Assembly: GCA_008477525.1 (NCBI GenBank)
Contig: SPDT01000010.1
Coordinates: 2,666,001 to 2,730,000, forward strand
Origin: Hypomyces perniciosus
Taxonomy: Eukaryota > Ascomycota > Sordariomycetes > Hypocreales > Hypocreaceae
Direction of reading: 5' to 3'
Length of the DNA: 64,000 nt
Position 1 is the first letter of the stretch; the number at the start of each line of letters is the position of its first letter. Shown here piece after piece: positions 23,492-39,000 of the stretch. The position numbers and the translations under genes are program-made. Below the pieces are notes generated by a model. It saw only the letters and a program-made list of their open reading frames with translations, was not told the origin of the DNA and did not search any database.

Positions 23492-26400
23492 GTTATAAGC
23501 CCGGGTAGTAACTATTAAAGTTACTAGAAACTTCTACTTTAATACTATATCTCTCTTTATACCCTTTACCTTTGCCTTTAAGCTGCTAAAGCTATCTTTT
23601 ATAATAGATAGTGCAGGGGATATTACTTTTATAAAGCTGGAATTAATAGTTTAATAGATTAAATAGATAACTGTTTTTATTAATTATATAACTACTGCTA
23701 GGGTATAGAATAGGATTAATCTAGATCTGCTTAATTAGCTAAATAATAGTTTCCCTACTTTTAAGCCATTTACTTTAGTAAAAGTAAGGGAAATCGCGAT
23801 TAAAGTATTTAATTTAAACCCCTTTTTAGCTGATATCTCTATTTACTATAATAGTATACTTTAAAAGCATTAATTCTTTGTTAATGGCGATACTGAAAAG
23901 AGGAAGGCTAAAGTTGTTATTTTAAAGTAGATCTAGAAAATAGTTAACTCCAGTATTTATACTTTAGTTTTAGTAGACCTTTAAGCCGCGGCCTTAGCCT
24001 CTGCTGCTACTAGAGCAGCCTATAATAATAACGAGGATTTTAATGTAAAGTTTACTATTTATTAAATTGTTAGAAAGCTTAGGGACTGACTAGCTTTTCG
24101 CGTGGATATAATATATAAGGAAATACACTTATCCTATTAATATATACTGTATAAAGTAAAGCGCGGGAATATTAGGCTAGAAGGATAGTATACCTACTAG
24201 GCGTGTATTTATGCGAGTATAGTAAGGTACAAGCTTCTTAAGGTTACAGGAACAGCTTTTTAAATGGCTTTTCTTAAAGCTATTAAAGCATGCTTTACTT
24301 TAAGCTTTGCTGCCTATTACTTATATTATATAAATAGCCTAATTAAAAGCAGTAAAATAAATAAGATTTTCTCTTTTAATTTATTTAGACAGCTTTTTTT
24401 AAATACTTTAAAGAATATAGAGAATTATATTTATAGCTTTTATATAATATTTAGTAACTGCTTTAATAATATATTAAGCAGTAATAATATATACTTAAAG
24501 CCTTTTATTAGTAAAGAGTGCCTTTATAGACTTAAAAGGTATATTTAGCCTTTAGATAATTGCAGTAAAGTATATACTATACTTACTGGAAAGCTTAATA
24601 AGAAAGGGAAATATACTTTTACGCCTAAATAAGCTATAAAGATTTGCGCGCGCCTGTAAAAAGATAAATAATAGGTTATTTGTAAGAAGCTTAGTAAAAG
24701 GGGTATTAACTTTACTGCCTTAGCATAGGGAGGAATAGCTTTAACCGTTATAGCTGCTTTAATTTTTCTGGATTTAATTAATAAAGAAGATATAAGCTTT
24801 ACAGTATACTTAATAAGTGTATTAATATATATTAATATATAGGATATACTTTACCGCCTCTTTTAAAGTACATTTTTTAATATATATAATATTATTTATT
24901 TTATAAATAGCAGGAATTAGTTTATTTTTAACTCTTTTATCTTAAATATAGAAAAGGACTATATTAAAGTAGGAGGAGCTAGCTATTTAATAATTAAAAA
25001 AGGTTATTATCTATTAAAAGATACTTTTTATAATTTATATTAAAAGATAATGCGCTTTATTAAGCTTTTAGATATAGCTATAGTTAAAGGATTTTATATT
25101 AATATTATATTTTTATTAAAGCTTTAAAAAGCAGGGATTTAGCTAATAGGGTATAATAATATACTTTGCACTAATATAGCCAGTTTAAATACTATTATAA
25201 GGAAAGTAGAGTATAAGTATAATCTTTTATTTCTTTAATATAAGCCTTTATTGCTTTATATTGCCTTTATCTTTTAATATATTATATTAAGCAGCTTAAT
25301 AGCTTTTTTTATTTTTCTTAATATAGACTATAGTATTTATATAGTGTTAAGAAGCAGGAGAAGATTAATATATAATCCCTTAATACTATAATATAACTTT
25401 AAATAGCTTTAGCATTTATAATCAAAATATTTAGGCCTAGAAGCGCTTAGAGCGTTTATAAAGAATACAAGGAATATATATATTAAGGGAATTATATATA
25501 TAGAATGTAAGGTTTATGCTTTTATATATACGAAATAGGTTATCTTTTGCAGATTGTTTAATAGATAAGTATTAAAATTATTCTTTAAAGTATATTAAGA
25601 TTTTTAAGATTATCTTAAGGGCTATAATAGGGATAACTAGCTTCTAGTGCTTAAAGAAGAATATACTATATAGCTATATATATACCTTTTATTAAATAAA
25701 AAATAAGAAATTGTTTTTAGTGCTTTTTTTAATTTTATAAGTATAGTAAAGATATAATATAATATCTCTATATACTTTTTTAGGCAGGATAATAAGAAGG
25801 CTGTAATTGCAGTTAAAAGCTTATCATGCTTTTAGATCTAGGCTAATATAGAGGGTATTATTTTAGAGTTGCCCTTTTTTATATATATAAGCTAAATGGC
25901 GCTTTAAAAGAGGCAGGATAGGAAGTTATAAATAAGTTAATTAAGATACTTAAAGCTATAGGTCTTTTAACCGATTTATAGCCAGAGAGTATAAAAGCTA
26001 TAGTGTATATTATTAATATAAGTCCTATATACAGCTTTAATATAACATTACTTATTAATCAATTAAAGTAACAGTTCCGCGACTTTGCGCTTTTTCTAAT
26101 AAGGGAGCTTTTCGCGGATTTATAGCTAGATTAAAGTAGTCTTTATATATATAGCTACTGCGCCTATATATTTAATAAAGACTATAAAGCTAGCCGGAAA
26201 AAAAGAGAATTTAAGATTAAGCTTAAAGGGCTAATTAGATATTTTGTTAGCTATACTATAAATAATATATATTGCATTTAGTTACTTTGTCTAGTAAAGG
26301 TAATTATTATAAAGAATATATAGTTTAATAAGACTAGCTTTTTTAATAGTAATAAAGAGATTATAAATAAACTGTTTATAGCTGAGTTAAATAAGCTATT

Positions 26401-29244
26401 TAATAAGGTTAAAGAAAATAAACTGGAATTTAAACTTTTCCCTATATATATTCTTATAGTAAAAAATACCTTTATAAGTAATACAGAAAAAGAAAGTATA
26501 CTTTTAAAGGTAGCAGAGATATAAAGTATTAAGGATAGCTTAATAATGCTTTAAGTAAACTATTAGCGCACTTAAAAAAACCTTTTAGTCTTTAAACACT
26601 AAAGGCTACCTTAAAATAGTTAATCTTTATAGATAATATTAGCGCGTTAATAGGAACCCTGGGTAATACTTTAGTAAGCGATTTACTTTTTTCTATAAAA
26701 AGGGATATAGCAGAAAAACAGCATTATATATTAAAGGTATATAACCTAATAAAGGAGGATAATCTATTAAGGCTGGAAGTAGATTAGCGTATAAGAGACT
26801 TGCCTATTTTTATAAAAAAAGAATAGACTTTTAAGGAAATATTAGCTAGTAATCCTTTAAGCAGTAAAGCAGTAGCTGATATTTATAAGAGCTTAAAACT
26901 TTAAAGGAAATAACCTATAAAAAAGGCTAATAAATACCTTTTAATATATAAAATGAAAATATATACCTTAAGCACTGCTTTTAAGGATAATAAGCCTAAT
27001 ATATATTTAATAATTACTAAGCTGTTTAGTTTAATGCTATATTAACTACTATTTAATTAATAGAAGCCGATAAGTAATATATTAAAGAGCGCAGAAATAG
27101 TATTTACTGTTTTTAATATAGTAATAAACTATAAATCTTTTTCCTAGAAAAGTATAGCTTTTAATAAGTTAACTGTTTATTAGGAGGATTTAGCAAAACT
27201 ACTAAAAGACTAAAAAGAGCTTATAAAATACCTACTTAAAGATAAGTTTAAGTAAACTACGCGTAATAAAATTAACTTTCTATATATAAAAGGAACCTAG
27301 TAAAAGATATTATACTTAAAGGCAATAATAAAGCTATTACTAATATATTAGGTTTTTATTTATAAGTTTAACTAAAATAGAAATGTAAAATGCTATAAAG
27401 TTTATTTTATAGTCTACAGGGATTTATAAAAGTACTCTATTATAGAGAGTATATATATAGCTATATTAGCAGCGCGTTCTTTCTATATATTTATTATTTT
27501 TATAGTAAAATTTCACTTTAAGTTAAAGTAATATAATATTAAGAATGTTTTTTTTAATACTTTAAGGGATAAGAACTTGAAATTAGTTATATATGAGCTC
27601 TTTAAGGGTTTTAAGTAGCTGAATATCTATCTAAAGCTCGCAAAAGCCTCATATAGCTTAAAGGACTTACTAAAGCTGTAGTTTAATAAACTATCTTTAA
27701 CTTTAAAGCAATAAAGGTTAATCTTAAGCTTTGAAAAGCCCTGTCTTTTCTATAATAAAGCTTAAAAGATTTTTATTGTATTTTATATAGATAATATCTT
27801 AATTATATATTATTGTAACGATAAAGCTCTTTATATTAAGCTATTAAATACTTGAAAAGTAAAGTATAAGCTTTATAGTAAAGGAGATATGCAGTGGTTT
27901 TTAAGGATTGAGATTACTTATAATTATATAAAATATAGGATATACTTTTCCTATAAGACTTATTTTAAGGAAATTGCGAAATAATTTAGGCTTAATAATA
28001 GAATATAGCTTTTTATAATTCTAATACCTGTTATAGAGCTTTAGAAAAGTATATTATAAGCTTTAAAAGCAACTATTAAGATATATTAAAAGAAAGCAAA
28101 ATTAATGCTTTATATAGCTATTATAATAAGGTTTAATATAGCTTATAGCGCTTTAGTTTTATTATAGTTTTTAACTAACCCTAATAAAAAGCATTTTAAA
28201 GCAGTTAACTAGTTAATCTGCTATTTGTATATATAGCGTTTTTTAGCTTTTTAGTATAGAGGGCGCAGGGAAATATAGGTTTTAACTGCTTTAAGCGATA
28301 TTTCCTTTACTAATAATATAAATACTTAAAGATTGTTTTAAAGGTATTTTATTATACTTTTCTTAGGCTTTATCCTATAAAATATAATATATTAAAGTAC
28401 TGTTAATATATTTATAATAAAAGTTAAGCTATTTGCCTTTAAATAAATAGTGAAAGAGGCTATAAGTTTATATTACTTTTTTTAAAAGATAAAATTTAAG
28501 CCTAGTATTAATTAAAACATTAACTATAATAATTAATTAACTATATACGTTATAATTAAAAAGAGTATGGGAATTAATATTTACTTGTATTATATTAATA
28601 TATAAAATATGTAGCTTTAATAGGAATACTAGAAAGGATTATTTATAGTTTTTTACTTTTCTATTAACTTTATATCTATTAATAGGCTTATTAAAGCTTT
28701 ACTATAGCAGTGCTTTAAATACTTTAAAGTACTATTAAACTTAGTAGATATATAGTTACTGGAATAGAATATATAAGAATACAGGAAACCGGTTAATTCT
28801 AGCCTATAGGCTGTATACTATAGGCGGTGTATGTTATTACTGCAATAACTATTCTCTAAAAGCTTTCTAGCCCTCGCGCGCTTGCGTGTAAAGGGTATTA
28901 TTATTATTATCGCTACTGCCTAAAGCAGTAGCCTTTTTAAGGTAAACTAAGTTCTCTTCTTTTATTAAATTAAATTAAAAGTGTAATACTTTTTTATATT
29001 AAATTACTATTTAATTATATAAGCTTATAAGTATATAAAGAAAAGAGAGTATATTTACTTAATTATCCTTTTTATTTACAGCTTAAAAAAGCTAATATAT
29101 AATTAATGTAAGTATTAAACAATTATAAGGTATATAATTAAATAAAGCAATATAGGTAAATTAAGGAGGAGTTTATTAAAGGGTATATTAATAATTACTA
29201 TTAAAGTAAATAATATATTGCTAAAAGTAAATAATAGAAATATA

Positions 29245-29577
29245 TTAAAAGAAGTCTTTTTTGCCAGTAATTGCCGACTTTAGATAACCTTTATAAAGAG
29301 GGGATAATGGTATAGTAGTAGGGGCAGTAGAGGGAGTAGCCTTTAAAGCAGTAGCAGTAGCGATAAAGGCAGGGGCTAGGATAGCAGTAGTAGGAGGAGG
29401 AGTTGACGAAAATAAAGATAAAGCTGCTTTAGCAGTAAAGCGTACTTTATAAATAGCAGCTAAGTATATATTTAAAGCGGCAATAGCCGCAATACGCTTA
29501 GACTGGCCAGGACTAGCCGGCGCAGGAGCAGGAGCCGGCGTAAAAGTAGGAGCAGGAGCAGTAATAGGTATAGCCGC
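29245..29577 (-). other. Antisense Pro/Ala/Thr-rich frame in the inner Copia 3' region
   Basis: Open for 110 codons on the strand opposite to pol, between a TAA at 29578-29580 and a TAA at 29245-29247. The composition is Ala, Pro and Thr with several PAPA-like runs, followed by a K-R-F-T-A-K-A-type stretch and a C-terminal LYKGYLKSAITG-KKDFF. The same frame is kept in the outer copy (21338-21565). The frame could extend further upstream if the TAA is a mutated codon. The sequence is unlike known Copia proteins, and the function is unknown. Confidence 0.35.
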
Positions 29578-30102
29578 TTAGCCAGCTAAGCGACCAATGC
29601 CGCGATAAGCTACCTTTAGGGGGCAACTACAACTACACTTTACTGATAAAGTATTCTTCTTCTGCGATTTTGCTATTAGCTAATAAATATATAGCGTGAA
29701 GGGAATTAGTTAGAAGTGTAATATTTATAGCAGGGGCTATACTGCTATTACTGTTAATATTAATATTATTATTAATATTGATAATAATAATATTTATAAT
29801 TAAAGAAAAAGAGTAAGGAATAGGGCTAGGGGGGCAGCTACTATACCTATTCTAGCTGTTTAAGACCGATTTACCTGCCTAAAAGCTTTATTATTTAATT
29901 TCCTATTATTATAGAATAATAATAGCTATAGCGCTTATATTCCTTTTACCTCTATAATAAAATATTAATGTATATTTATAATAAAGAGCTTTTAATTAAG
30001 TAAAAGAGGCTTTAAGAGCGCAGCCAGTTAATTATAATACTATAAATAGGCTAGAGTAGTAGTTAATAAAGTATTGGGAATAGCTTTATTAACTAGGGGG
30101 TA

Positions 30103-30366
30103 TATTAGGTTAAGTAGGCCGGGGCTTTACTGTTTACTGGCGCTAAGGAGCTTTTATCTACTTTGTCAGTAGATATAAGCTGATATATATATCGCGTAAG
30201 CGATGTGTTAGACTATACAGGCGCTTACAGCGCCTGTATATAGCTTTTTCTTTATATTAGCTATATGTATATATAGCGAGGCCACTATAGCATATTCTGT
30301 TTTATACAATTAAGCCTTGTTTCCTATCTCTCTATACTCTATATAGCTGTGCCACGCTCTGCTACA
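30103..30366 (+). repeat. Inner Copia 3' LTR
   Basis: 264 bp, tattaggttaag to gctctgctaca. Followed by ACTAG, the second half of the target duplication. Confidence 0.85.
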
Positions 30367-32663
30367 ACTAGTTTTAAGTTTTTATCCTTTAAAGTATTAA
30401 AGAGGTATTTTTAATATTATACTGCTTTAATTTAAAGTTAAATTTTACTGTAAAAGTAATAAATATATAGAAAGAATGCATTATTAATAGTTTATATATA
30501 TATTCTTTATAGTAAAGCGCTTTTATAAATCCCTATAGATTATAAAATAAGCTTTATAGTATTTTAGATTTTTATTTTAGTTAAATTTATAAGTAAAAAC
30601 CTAATATACTAGTAGTGGTTTTATTATTGCCTTTATATATAATATCTTTTACTAAGTCCCTTTTATATATAAAGAATTAATTTTAGTATATATAGTTTAC
30701 TTGAATCTATCTTTAAGTAAATGTTTTATAAGCTTTTTTTAGTCTTTTAATGGTTTTACTAAATCCTTTTAGTAAATAGTTAATTTATTAAAAGCTATAC
30801 TTTTCTAAAAGGAAGATTTATAGTTTATTACTATATTAAAAACAGTAAATACTGTTTTTATACTTTTTAATTTATTATTTATTAGCTTTTATTAATTAAA
30901 TAGCAGTTAATATAATATTATATTAAAAAGCCTAGTAATTATTAAATATATATTAGGCTTATTATTTTTAAAAGTAATATTTAAGGTATATATTTTAGTT
31001 TTATATATTAATAGATATTTATTAGCTTTTTTTATAGGTTATTTCTTTTAAATTTTTAAGCTTTTATAAATATTAACTATTACTTTACTGCTTAAAGGAT
31101 TATTAGCTAATATTTCCTTAAAGGTCTACTTTTCTTTTATAGAAATAGGCGAGTCTTTTATATATTAGTCTACTTTTAGCTTTAATAGACTATCCTTTTC
31201 TATTAGGTTATATACTTTTAATATATAAGGCTATTCTTTTACTATATCCTTTTCTGTAGAGAAAGGTAAATCGCTTACTAAAGTATTGCCTAAGGTTCCT
31301 ATTAACGCGCTGGTATTATCTGTAAAGATTAACTATTTTAAAGTAGCCTTTAATATTTAAAGACTAACAGGTTTTTTTAAGTGCGCTAATAGTTTATTTA
31401 AAGCGTTTATTAAACTATCTTTAATACCCTATATCTCTATTACCTTTAAAAATATACTCTCTTCTTTTATATTATTTATAAAGGTATCTTTTACTGCAGG
31501 AATATATCTAAAAAAGAGTTTAAATTCTAGTTTATTTTTTAACTTTATTAAATAGTTTATTTAATTTAGCTATAAATAGCTTATTTATAATCTTTTTATT
31601 ACTATTAAAGAAACTAGTTTTATTAAACTGTATATTGTTTATAATAATTACTTTTATTAGGCAGGGTAATTAAATATAATATATATTATTTACAGTATAG
31701 CCAATAAGATATTTAATTAGCCTTTTAGGCTTAGTCTTAAATTCTCTTCTTTTTTAGTTAACTTTATGGTCTTTATTAAATATATAGGCGCGGCAGCTAT
31801 ATATATAGAGCCTGCTTTAATCTAGCTATAGGTTTACGGAAAGCTTTTTTATTAAAAGGGGTATAAAGTCGCGGAACTATTGCTTTAATTTGTCGATAAG
31901 TGATATTATATTAAAGCTGTATATAGGACTTATATTAATAATATGCGCTGTAGCTTTTATGCTTTCTGGCTATAAGTTAGTTAAAAGCCCTGCAGCTTCC
32001 AGTATTTTAATTAACTTATTTATAACTTCTTAACCTGCCTATTCTAAAGCACTGTTTAGCTTATATATATAGAAAAAGGTAAGCTTTAGAATAATACCTT
32101 TTGTATTAGCCCAGATCTAGAAGTATAATAAACTTTTAACTGTAATTATAGCTTTCTCGTTATTTTACTTAAAAAAGTATATAAAGATATTATATTATAT
32201 TTTTACTATATTTATAAAGTTAAAAAAAGTATTAAAAACAGCTTTTTATTTTTTATTTAGTAAAGGGTATATATATAAGTATATTATATATTCTTTTTTA
32301 AATACTAAAAGCTAATTATCTTTATTATAGCTTTAAGGATAATCTTAAAGATCTTAATATACTTTAAAGAATAGTTTTAGCGTTTATCTATTAAATAGTC
32401 TATAAAAGATAACTTATTTTGCGTATATAAAAGTATAAGCCTTATAATTTATATATGTAGTTCCTTTAATGTATATATTCCTTGTATTCTTTATAAACGC
32501 TCTAAGCGCTAATAGGCCTAAATGTTTTAATTATAAATGTTAAAGCTGTTTTAAGTTATATTGTAGTATTAGGGGATTATATATTAGTCTTCTCCTGCTT
32601 TTTAATACTATATAAATGCTATAGTCTGTACTAGGATGTATAAAAAGAGCTGTTAAGCTGTTT

Positions 32664-33068
32664 TGTTAGGGGTAACTAATATGCCTAACGCACGTGCGTT
32701 TTTCCTTTTAGTTTACCTAAGAAAGGTTGGCCGCTTATTTAAGCGGCTATTAGATTAGGAAAGTATAAGAGTATAAAGATATATAGATAGACCTAGTTTA
32801 ATAAAAAGTAATCTTTTTCCCCCTTTAATATATAACCCTACCTGTAAAAATATAGCTACTAAAGTATATAAAAGTAACTGTTAATTGCTTTTAGCTGCTG
32901 GCATTATAATTAAATAATCTGCAATATCTTTTAGTCCCTATATTATTTAATCGCCGCTTTATAGTTCTATTAAAAGCGCGGTTCCTGCACTTAATACTAG
33001 TTATTGTATATAGGTGTATATATATATTATATATATATTTTAAAGTATTAATTCCCCTTTAATAAAAC
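32664..33068 (+). repeat. Gypsy 5' LTR
   Basis: 405 bp, starting tgttaggggtaa. It aligns with 44919-45321 over its whole length. The exact 3' edge is uncertain by 3-4 bases. It is strongly RIP-mutated at its 3' end, unlike the other LTR. Confidence 0.75.
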
Positions 33069-36000
33069 TAATGACCAAGATAAGGGGAAATCTTAGAGAT
33101 TATATACTAAGAAATAATTATTAAAGGCACTTTTATACTACTATTAAAACTTAATTTTACTTAACTATTAATAAAATTATAGGCTAGTTTTACTTGGTCT
33201 TTATATAAATATAAAATACTTAACTAAAGGAAATAGCCTAAAACCCTTTCTGCAACTATTTAATATAACTTAATATAATACTTAACTTTAAAAATGCAGG
33301 TTATCTAGTTACAATTTCTAAAAAGATATTAGGATTAGTTAACCTAGGTATAATGCGCTAAAATATAATAAAAGAGCAGAACTTTAAAAAACTACTAATT
33401 AATAATACCTGCCAATTAAAAGTTAAGATTTTAAAGAAAATTACTAAAAGATTAATTACTATAGTAAAAGCGAATATATAGATAAAACAGTTAATATTAT
33501 ATAACTTAAGCTCCTTTAAACTATTAATATACTATTATGACTTTTATTTTATTTACTAGTAGGTAGGTTAATAGGTAAAATAGCTATAGGGGGTTAATAA
33601 AGGATATATTAATTATTTAATCTCCTAGTATAAAGACTTTATTTTAATTTTATTAATATTCCTGGCTAGGTTTTTTTAACTTTAAATAAAAGTATTATTT
33701 TTACTGCTTTTATAATCTCTAGTATATAGGCTGTCTTTATTTATATTAAAGATATTTAAAGAAAATATAAAAAGGATAATAACCTAATATTTTACAATTA
33801 ATATTAATATCAGAAACTATCTTTAAAAGATTAATTAATTTCTTTATTTTAAATAGATAAATATAACCCTTTTTTTTATAAAAGAACTCCCTATATTAGC
33901 GGTATATATTATTACAGTTCCTTTATTAAAAAAGTATATCCTTTTTTTAATTAAAAGAGAAATACTTTTTTAAAGGCTAGTTATCTGAGTCGGATAACTT
34001 TAATCTGCAAGAGAAAAGGCATTCTTTTATTAAAGAATTATTTAATTGAGACTTTAATAATTTACTTTAATTTAAAGTAAAAGAATTTAAATTAAACTAA
34101 TCACCTCCTTTTGCTAAAATACTAAATATAACCCTATCTTTAACCCTTCAACCTAAAGAATTATTTAATTATATACTTAACCTAATATTAATAATATTTA
34201 TATTTATTATAATAAAATCTAAAAAAGGATTAAGCTTTTTAATGGAAAAAGGGAAATTACTATCTTAACAGTTCCTTTTTTTTATTTAAGCCTTTAAGAA
34301 TATTTAAAGTATAAAGCTACTAATAAGGATTAACTTTATAAGTAAATTTAATAATAAAAATATTTTTTAATTCTTAAAAAACTATAAGTAAAACATAATA
34401 GATTCGGGAATTTTAATTAAAGATTAAAGGAGGTACTTAAAAGTATGTATAAAAGTAATGGAATAAAAGATAGTTTAGATTTTTATTAAAGAAAATATTA
34501 ATTAGGATAAAATAAAATAAAAACTTTTATAATACTATAAGTAATAGGATAAAGATTAATGAGAAGTATATATAGCATAACACTAAAACCTTTATTGCTA
34601 TAAACCTATAAAAATATAGTCTATAATAGATTAATTACTTTAATATTAATATTTCTATTAAAAGTTTAATAAAAGAAATTAAAGGATAGTAATATTATAT
34701 TTCTATAATATTATAAAAGTAATACTATTAAACCTGCTTTAGCTAGTAATAGCTTTTAAAGGGATTAAAGAAATTAATAATTTCAAGGATTTAATATATA
34801 TTAAAGTCTAGATACTTTTTTATAATAAAATACTAATAAAGTTTTATATTTAAAGAGCCTATTTTTAAACGTTTAATAAAAGACTATTTAAAACTAGGGA
34901 TTTATTAGATGTATTTAAATTAAAGTTAAATTTCAAGATAAAAAAGTGAAAAAAAGAATAGCCTAAACTTACAGGATTAACTATAACTTTATAGCTTAAA
35001 GATTAAATAAATATTTTATTTAAAAAATTTAATAAACTAAAAATTTAACTTTTCCAGCAAAAGGAAAAGGCAATTAACTTAAGAAAAAGAAAATATTATT
35101 GCATTATTATAATTAGTAATAAACCTAAATAAAGACCTTTTATGTTAATAATCGCTATTGATAACATTAATATAATAAACCTTTTATATAATAATATACT
35201 AAATATTTTCTTTATTTACTATTTAAAGGCAGTTATTAATATTAAATACTGCTAGTATTATAAAAATAAAGACTATTTTCTTTAAAACTGCATTAAATTA
35301 GCCTATAATAAAGGCTATAGGTTTATAATATATAACCTAGCAGTAAAAATAATTTAAGTAAACCTGCGGAAAACCTTAATCCTGCTTTGATTTATTATAT
35401 TAATTATAATTATTAAAACCTGTATATAAAAAATACTAATGCTTTAAATAGAATTATTTAAAGCTTAAAATAAGGTTTCTTTAAGCCTATTATTTACAAA
35501 AAAAAAAAAAATTTAACTTTTTTAACTCAAACCTAACTACTTATAAGGCTAAACTCTTTAGCATTGTTTACAATAAAATAGTGTATAGGGAAATATTTAA
35601 AATCTAAGTATTATAAAAGTTAAATATAATTCCTGTAAAAGGATTAATAATAAATATTATATACTTTATAGGCAAAGATTAAATAATTGCTAATAAAAGG
35701 GATAATATATAAGTAGAAAGGGTGAAGAATCTTTCTATAAACTTAACTAAAATAGCCTCCTTAAAAAAGCCTTTAAATAAATATAACCAGGCCAGCTTAA
35801 CTAAAGAATTATTTAATTAAACTCTTCTCGCTAACCTTATAACTAGCAGGGGATAAAAATATATTTATATAATTAATAAAGCAGATAAATAAACTAAAAA
35901 AGAGCTATTACCGCTTTAAATAGAAAAACTAATCGAGAAAAAGTAACTATATTTAAACCCTATACCTATAACTTTAAAGGCTATATTATTTAAACTGCAA

Positions 36001-39000
36001 TGCAATAAAGAAAACAGAATTAAAGGCATTAAAAATAAAGAGGAATTATTAGGAGTAAAGTAAATTAAAATAATAATCTAAGCAGCAATTCTAGATAATG
36101 CGATTAAGCTTAAAATTAATACTTTTTTAAATATTATTTTAAAACTTGCAAATACTTTAAAAGCAGACTTAATTGCAAAATTATAAAGGATTACTAAAAT
36201 ATAGTTTTATAGGAAAACTAACTTAACTATCTTTAAATATACTTTATATTAAATAATATTTATCTTTATATATAAATACCCTTGAAAGGAAGAACTATTA
36301 AAAAGATTAAATGTAATAGCTGTATATATAGAACCGATTATATACATTATTTAGTTACTATAAGACTAACCTTTTAAAGCTATAACTTTACAACCCTTAT
36401 TACTAAAGGGATTATTAAATAAAAATTTATTTAATTTTAAAGACCTAAACCTATTACTACTTTTAGAAATATACTTTTATAAGCTAAAGTAATTAAATAT
36501 AGCTATTAATTATAAAGTAAATTAATTATAAAAGTCTATAACCTGGATTTATATCGTTTAAATAGGAAAGATCCTCTGCTATTTATAAGACCTACTATAA
36601 ATATAGGTATATTTAGGAAAGCTTAGCAGTATATTTATTAAAGTATTTATAGACTTAAGGTTAAAAGGAAATATTATCTTTTATTAGTTAGCTATAAAAT
36701 ATAGTATAATAATATACTGTTATAAAGCAGTTAATATTATATTTAATAATAAATAAATATATATATATAATCAAACTATTATTTAAGTATATATAGGCAA
36801 TGCCTAAATAGCAGCTACATTTTATATTATATTTAATAATATTTTAATACCCTTTATCCTTAAAATGCTATTTATTTAAACTGCGCAGTTAATATTTAAT
36901 TATATATTAAAGAACAGGGATTTATATATAAAATACAGAATAGGGAATATTTAAGGTATTACTTTAGCTGCTAAAGCTATCTATTAAAAATATAAAATAA
37001 AGGCATTATATAATTTAAGGCTAAAATAAATATTAATTTTATATTTAAATATAAAATTAATACAGCGGAAGAAAGCTTAGAAAACCTTTACTTTACTTTT
37101 AGGGAGGAGGTTTTATATAGACTATTAAAGTGAGCTAGGGAGGATTTAATTTAGCTACTATTAGCTAATAAGTTAAAAGATTAAATAAAAGCAATACAGA
37201 AAGTAATAGAGGAATTTAAAAGAGTAAAGGAATAAAAAGAAGGTTTTAAAAGAAAGTATAGAAGCGTAAGCGGATTAAAACTAATACTATATATAAAAAA
37301 AAGGCGTAAAAATCTATCTAGTGGATAATGCTTTATTTAATAGTTTTATTCCTGCTAAGAGTGTTTATTAAAAATAGAAAAAGTAGGATAAAGTTAAAGA
37401 TAATTTAAACTTTAATACTTTATTTATTAAATATATTACTTTAAAGTTTTTATTGATTAAAGCTAGGTTAAGACTTATACTAGATTGCCTGGCAGTAATC
37501 TTAAAGACAGTAAAAGGGAAACTAATAATATAAAAAACCGCGATTTTAATATAAATCCTAAAAAATAAAGAAATAGCATTTTACTAGGATTTTATAAAAT
37601 ATAGACAGCTAAACCTTAAAATTACCCCACTATAAACTATTTATATAGTAGAGTATAATACTTAATAGAGCAGTAATATCCTAATCTCTAAAGGTATAGA
37701 GAAAAAAGTAGTTAATTTACAATAAGTATACATTAAAAAAAGTCTTTTAAAGGAAAGCTATAAACTATATAAAAACCTATTTTTCTTAATATAAAAGAAA
37801 AACAATAGCTTTTACTTTATTAACTTTATTATATAAATAAATAAAGTAACTTTTAAAAATGCCTTTATTCCCTTAAACGCAGACTAATTTAATAAAGACT
37901 TTACAGGTTATATAATACTATTATTATTAAACTTTTTCTTAGGCTATAATTAAATCCCTTTTAATAAAAAAAGCTAAAATATAACTATATTTATAAGCCT
38001 TATTAGCCTCTTAAAATACTATACTTTTTTAATAGGCGCTATAAACTTAATAATATAATTTCAGTATATTATTCTTTAAATACTATTTGATTTTATACCT
38101 ATACTTTATTAACTATTTTTAAACGATATTGCAGTATAAAGTTTAAAGTCTATATATAGCAGTAAAGAAGTAATACCTAAGGTTTAATGCTATATTTTAA
38201 AATATCTGCAAAACCTAAATAAAACATTAATAAATATTAAACTATTAAAATATATAATTTTAATAATAAAATTAATCTTTTATTAAAGATTTATTAAATT
38301 AATAGGGTATTTATATAAAATAGAAAGGCATTAATTAACTATAAGTAAAATTATTAAAATTAAAAAATAAAAGAACTGTAAGACTATTAATAAAATTTAA
38401 TTTTTCTGTAGTTTAGTTAGCTACTATAAATATTAGATTGAATGTTTCGCGTAGATTATTAAGCCTTTAATAACCCTATTAAAAAAACGCCTTTTAAAAG
38501 TAGATTAAAGAATAATAGTAAACTATAAATAAACTTAAAAAGTATATTACTTCTGCCTTAATACTAGTAATATTAAATGTAAGTAAAGGATATAGGGAAA
38601 TAATCGTTATAGTTAACGCTAGTATAGTAAACTAGGGGGCTGTTTTAATATAGATTATAGGAGGGAAAAAACCACTAATTTAATATAAAAGTGGATATTG
38701 GCTTTTATTAGAAATAAAGTATAATGCTATAAAAAAAGAATAAAAAGTGTTACTTTAAGCCTTTAAAAGGCTATATACTTATATCTAGAGACTTTTATTT
38801 ATACTGGAAATAGACGTTAAAGTAATTATTAATTAAATAAATAGTAGAATTAATAATATCTTTAGCGGGTATATAACGTAATAGATTAATTATATCCTTT
38901 TTTTTGACTTTACTGTTAAGTATATTTTTAGGAAAGAAAATATTATAGGGGATACTTTATCCTATAAATTAATAACTGCTATAAATAAAGTTAAAGCTAA

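Larger units (their letters stand above)
23226..30366 (+). mobile_element. Inner Copia-type LTR retrotransposon
   Basis: A structurally complete 7.1-kb element: LTRs at 23226-23491 and 30103-30366 in the same orientation, and a perfect 5-bp target duplication ACTAG at 23221-23225 and 30367-30371. It lies inside an older, oppositely oriented copy of the same family. On the plus strand a degraded reverse transcriptase is recognisable; at about 27775-27815 the frame reads Y-x-D-N-I-L-I, a relic of the Copia YVDD box. The long segment between pol and the 3' LTR (about 28800-30102) is less AT-rich. The only long frame in the gag-pol region, 24264-24548, is low-complexity RIP product. Confidence 0.88.

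Noticed and set aside
24264..24548. 94-codon plus-strand frame
   Set aside because: Low-complexity Ile/Leu/Tyr/Asn/Lys sequence within the RIP-mutated Copia; a chance frame without a homologous open frame in the outer copy.
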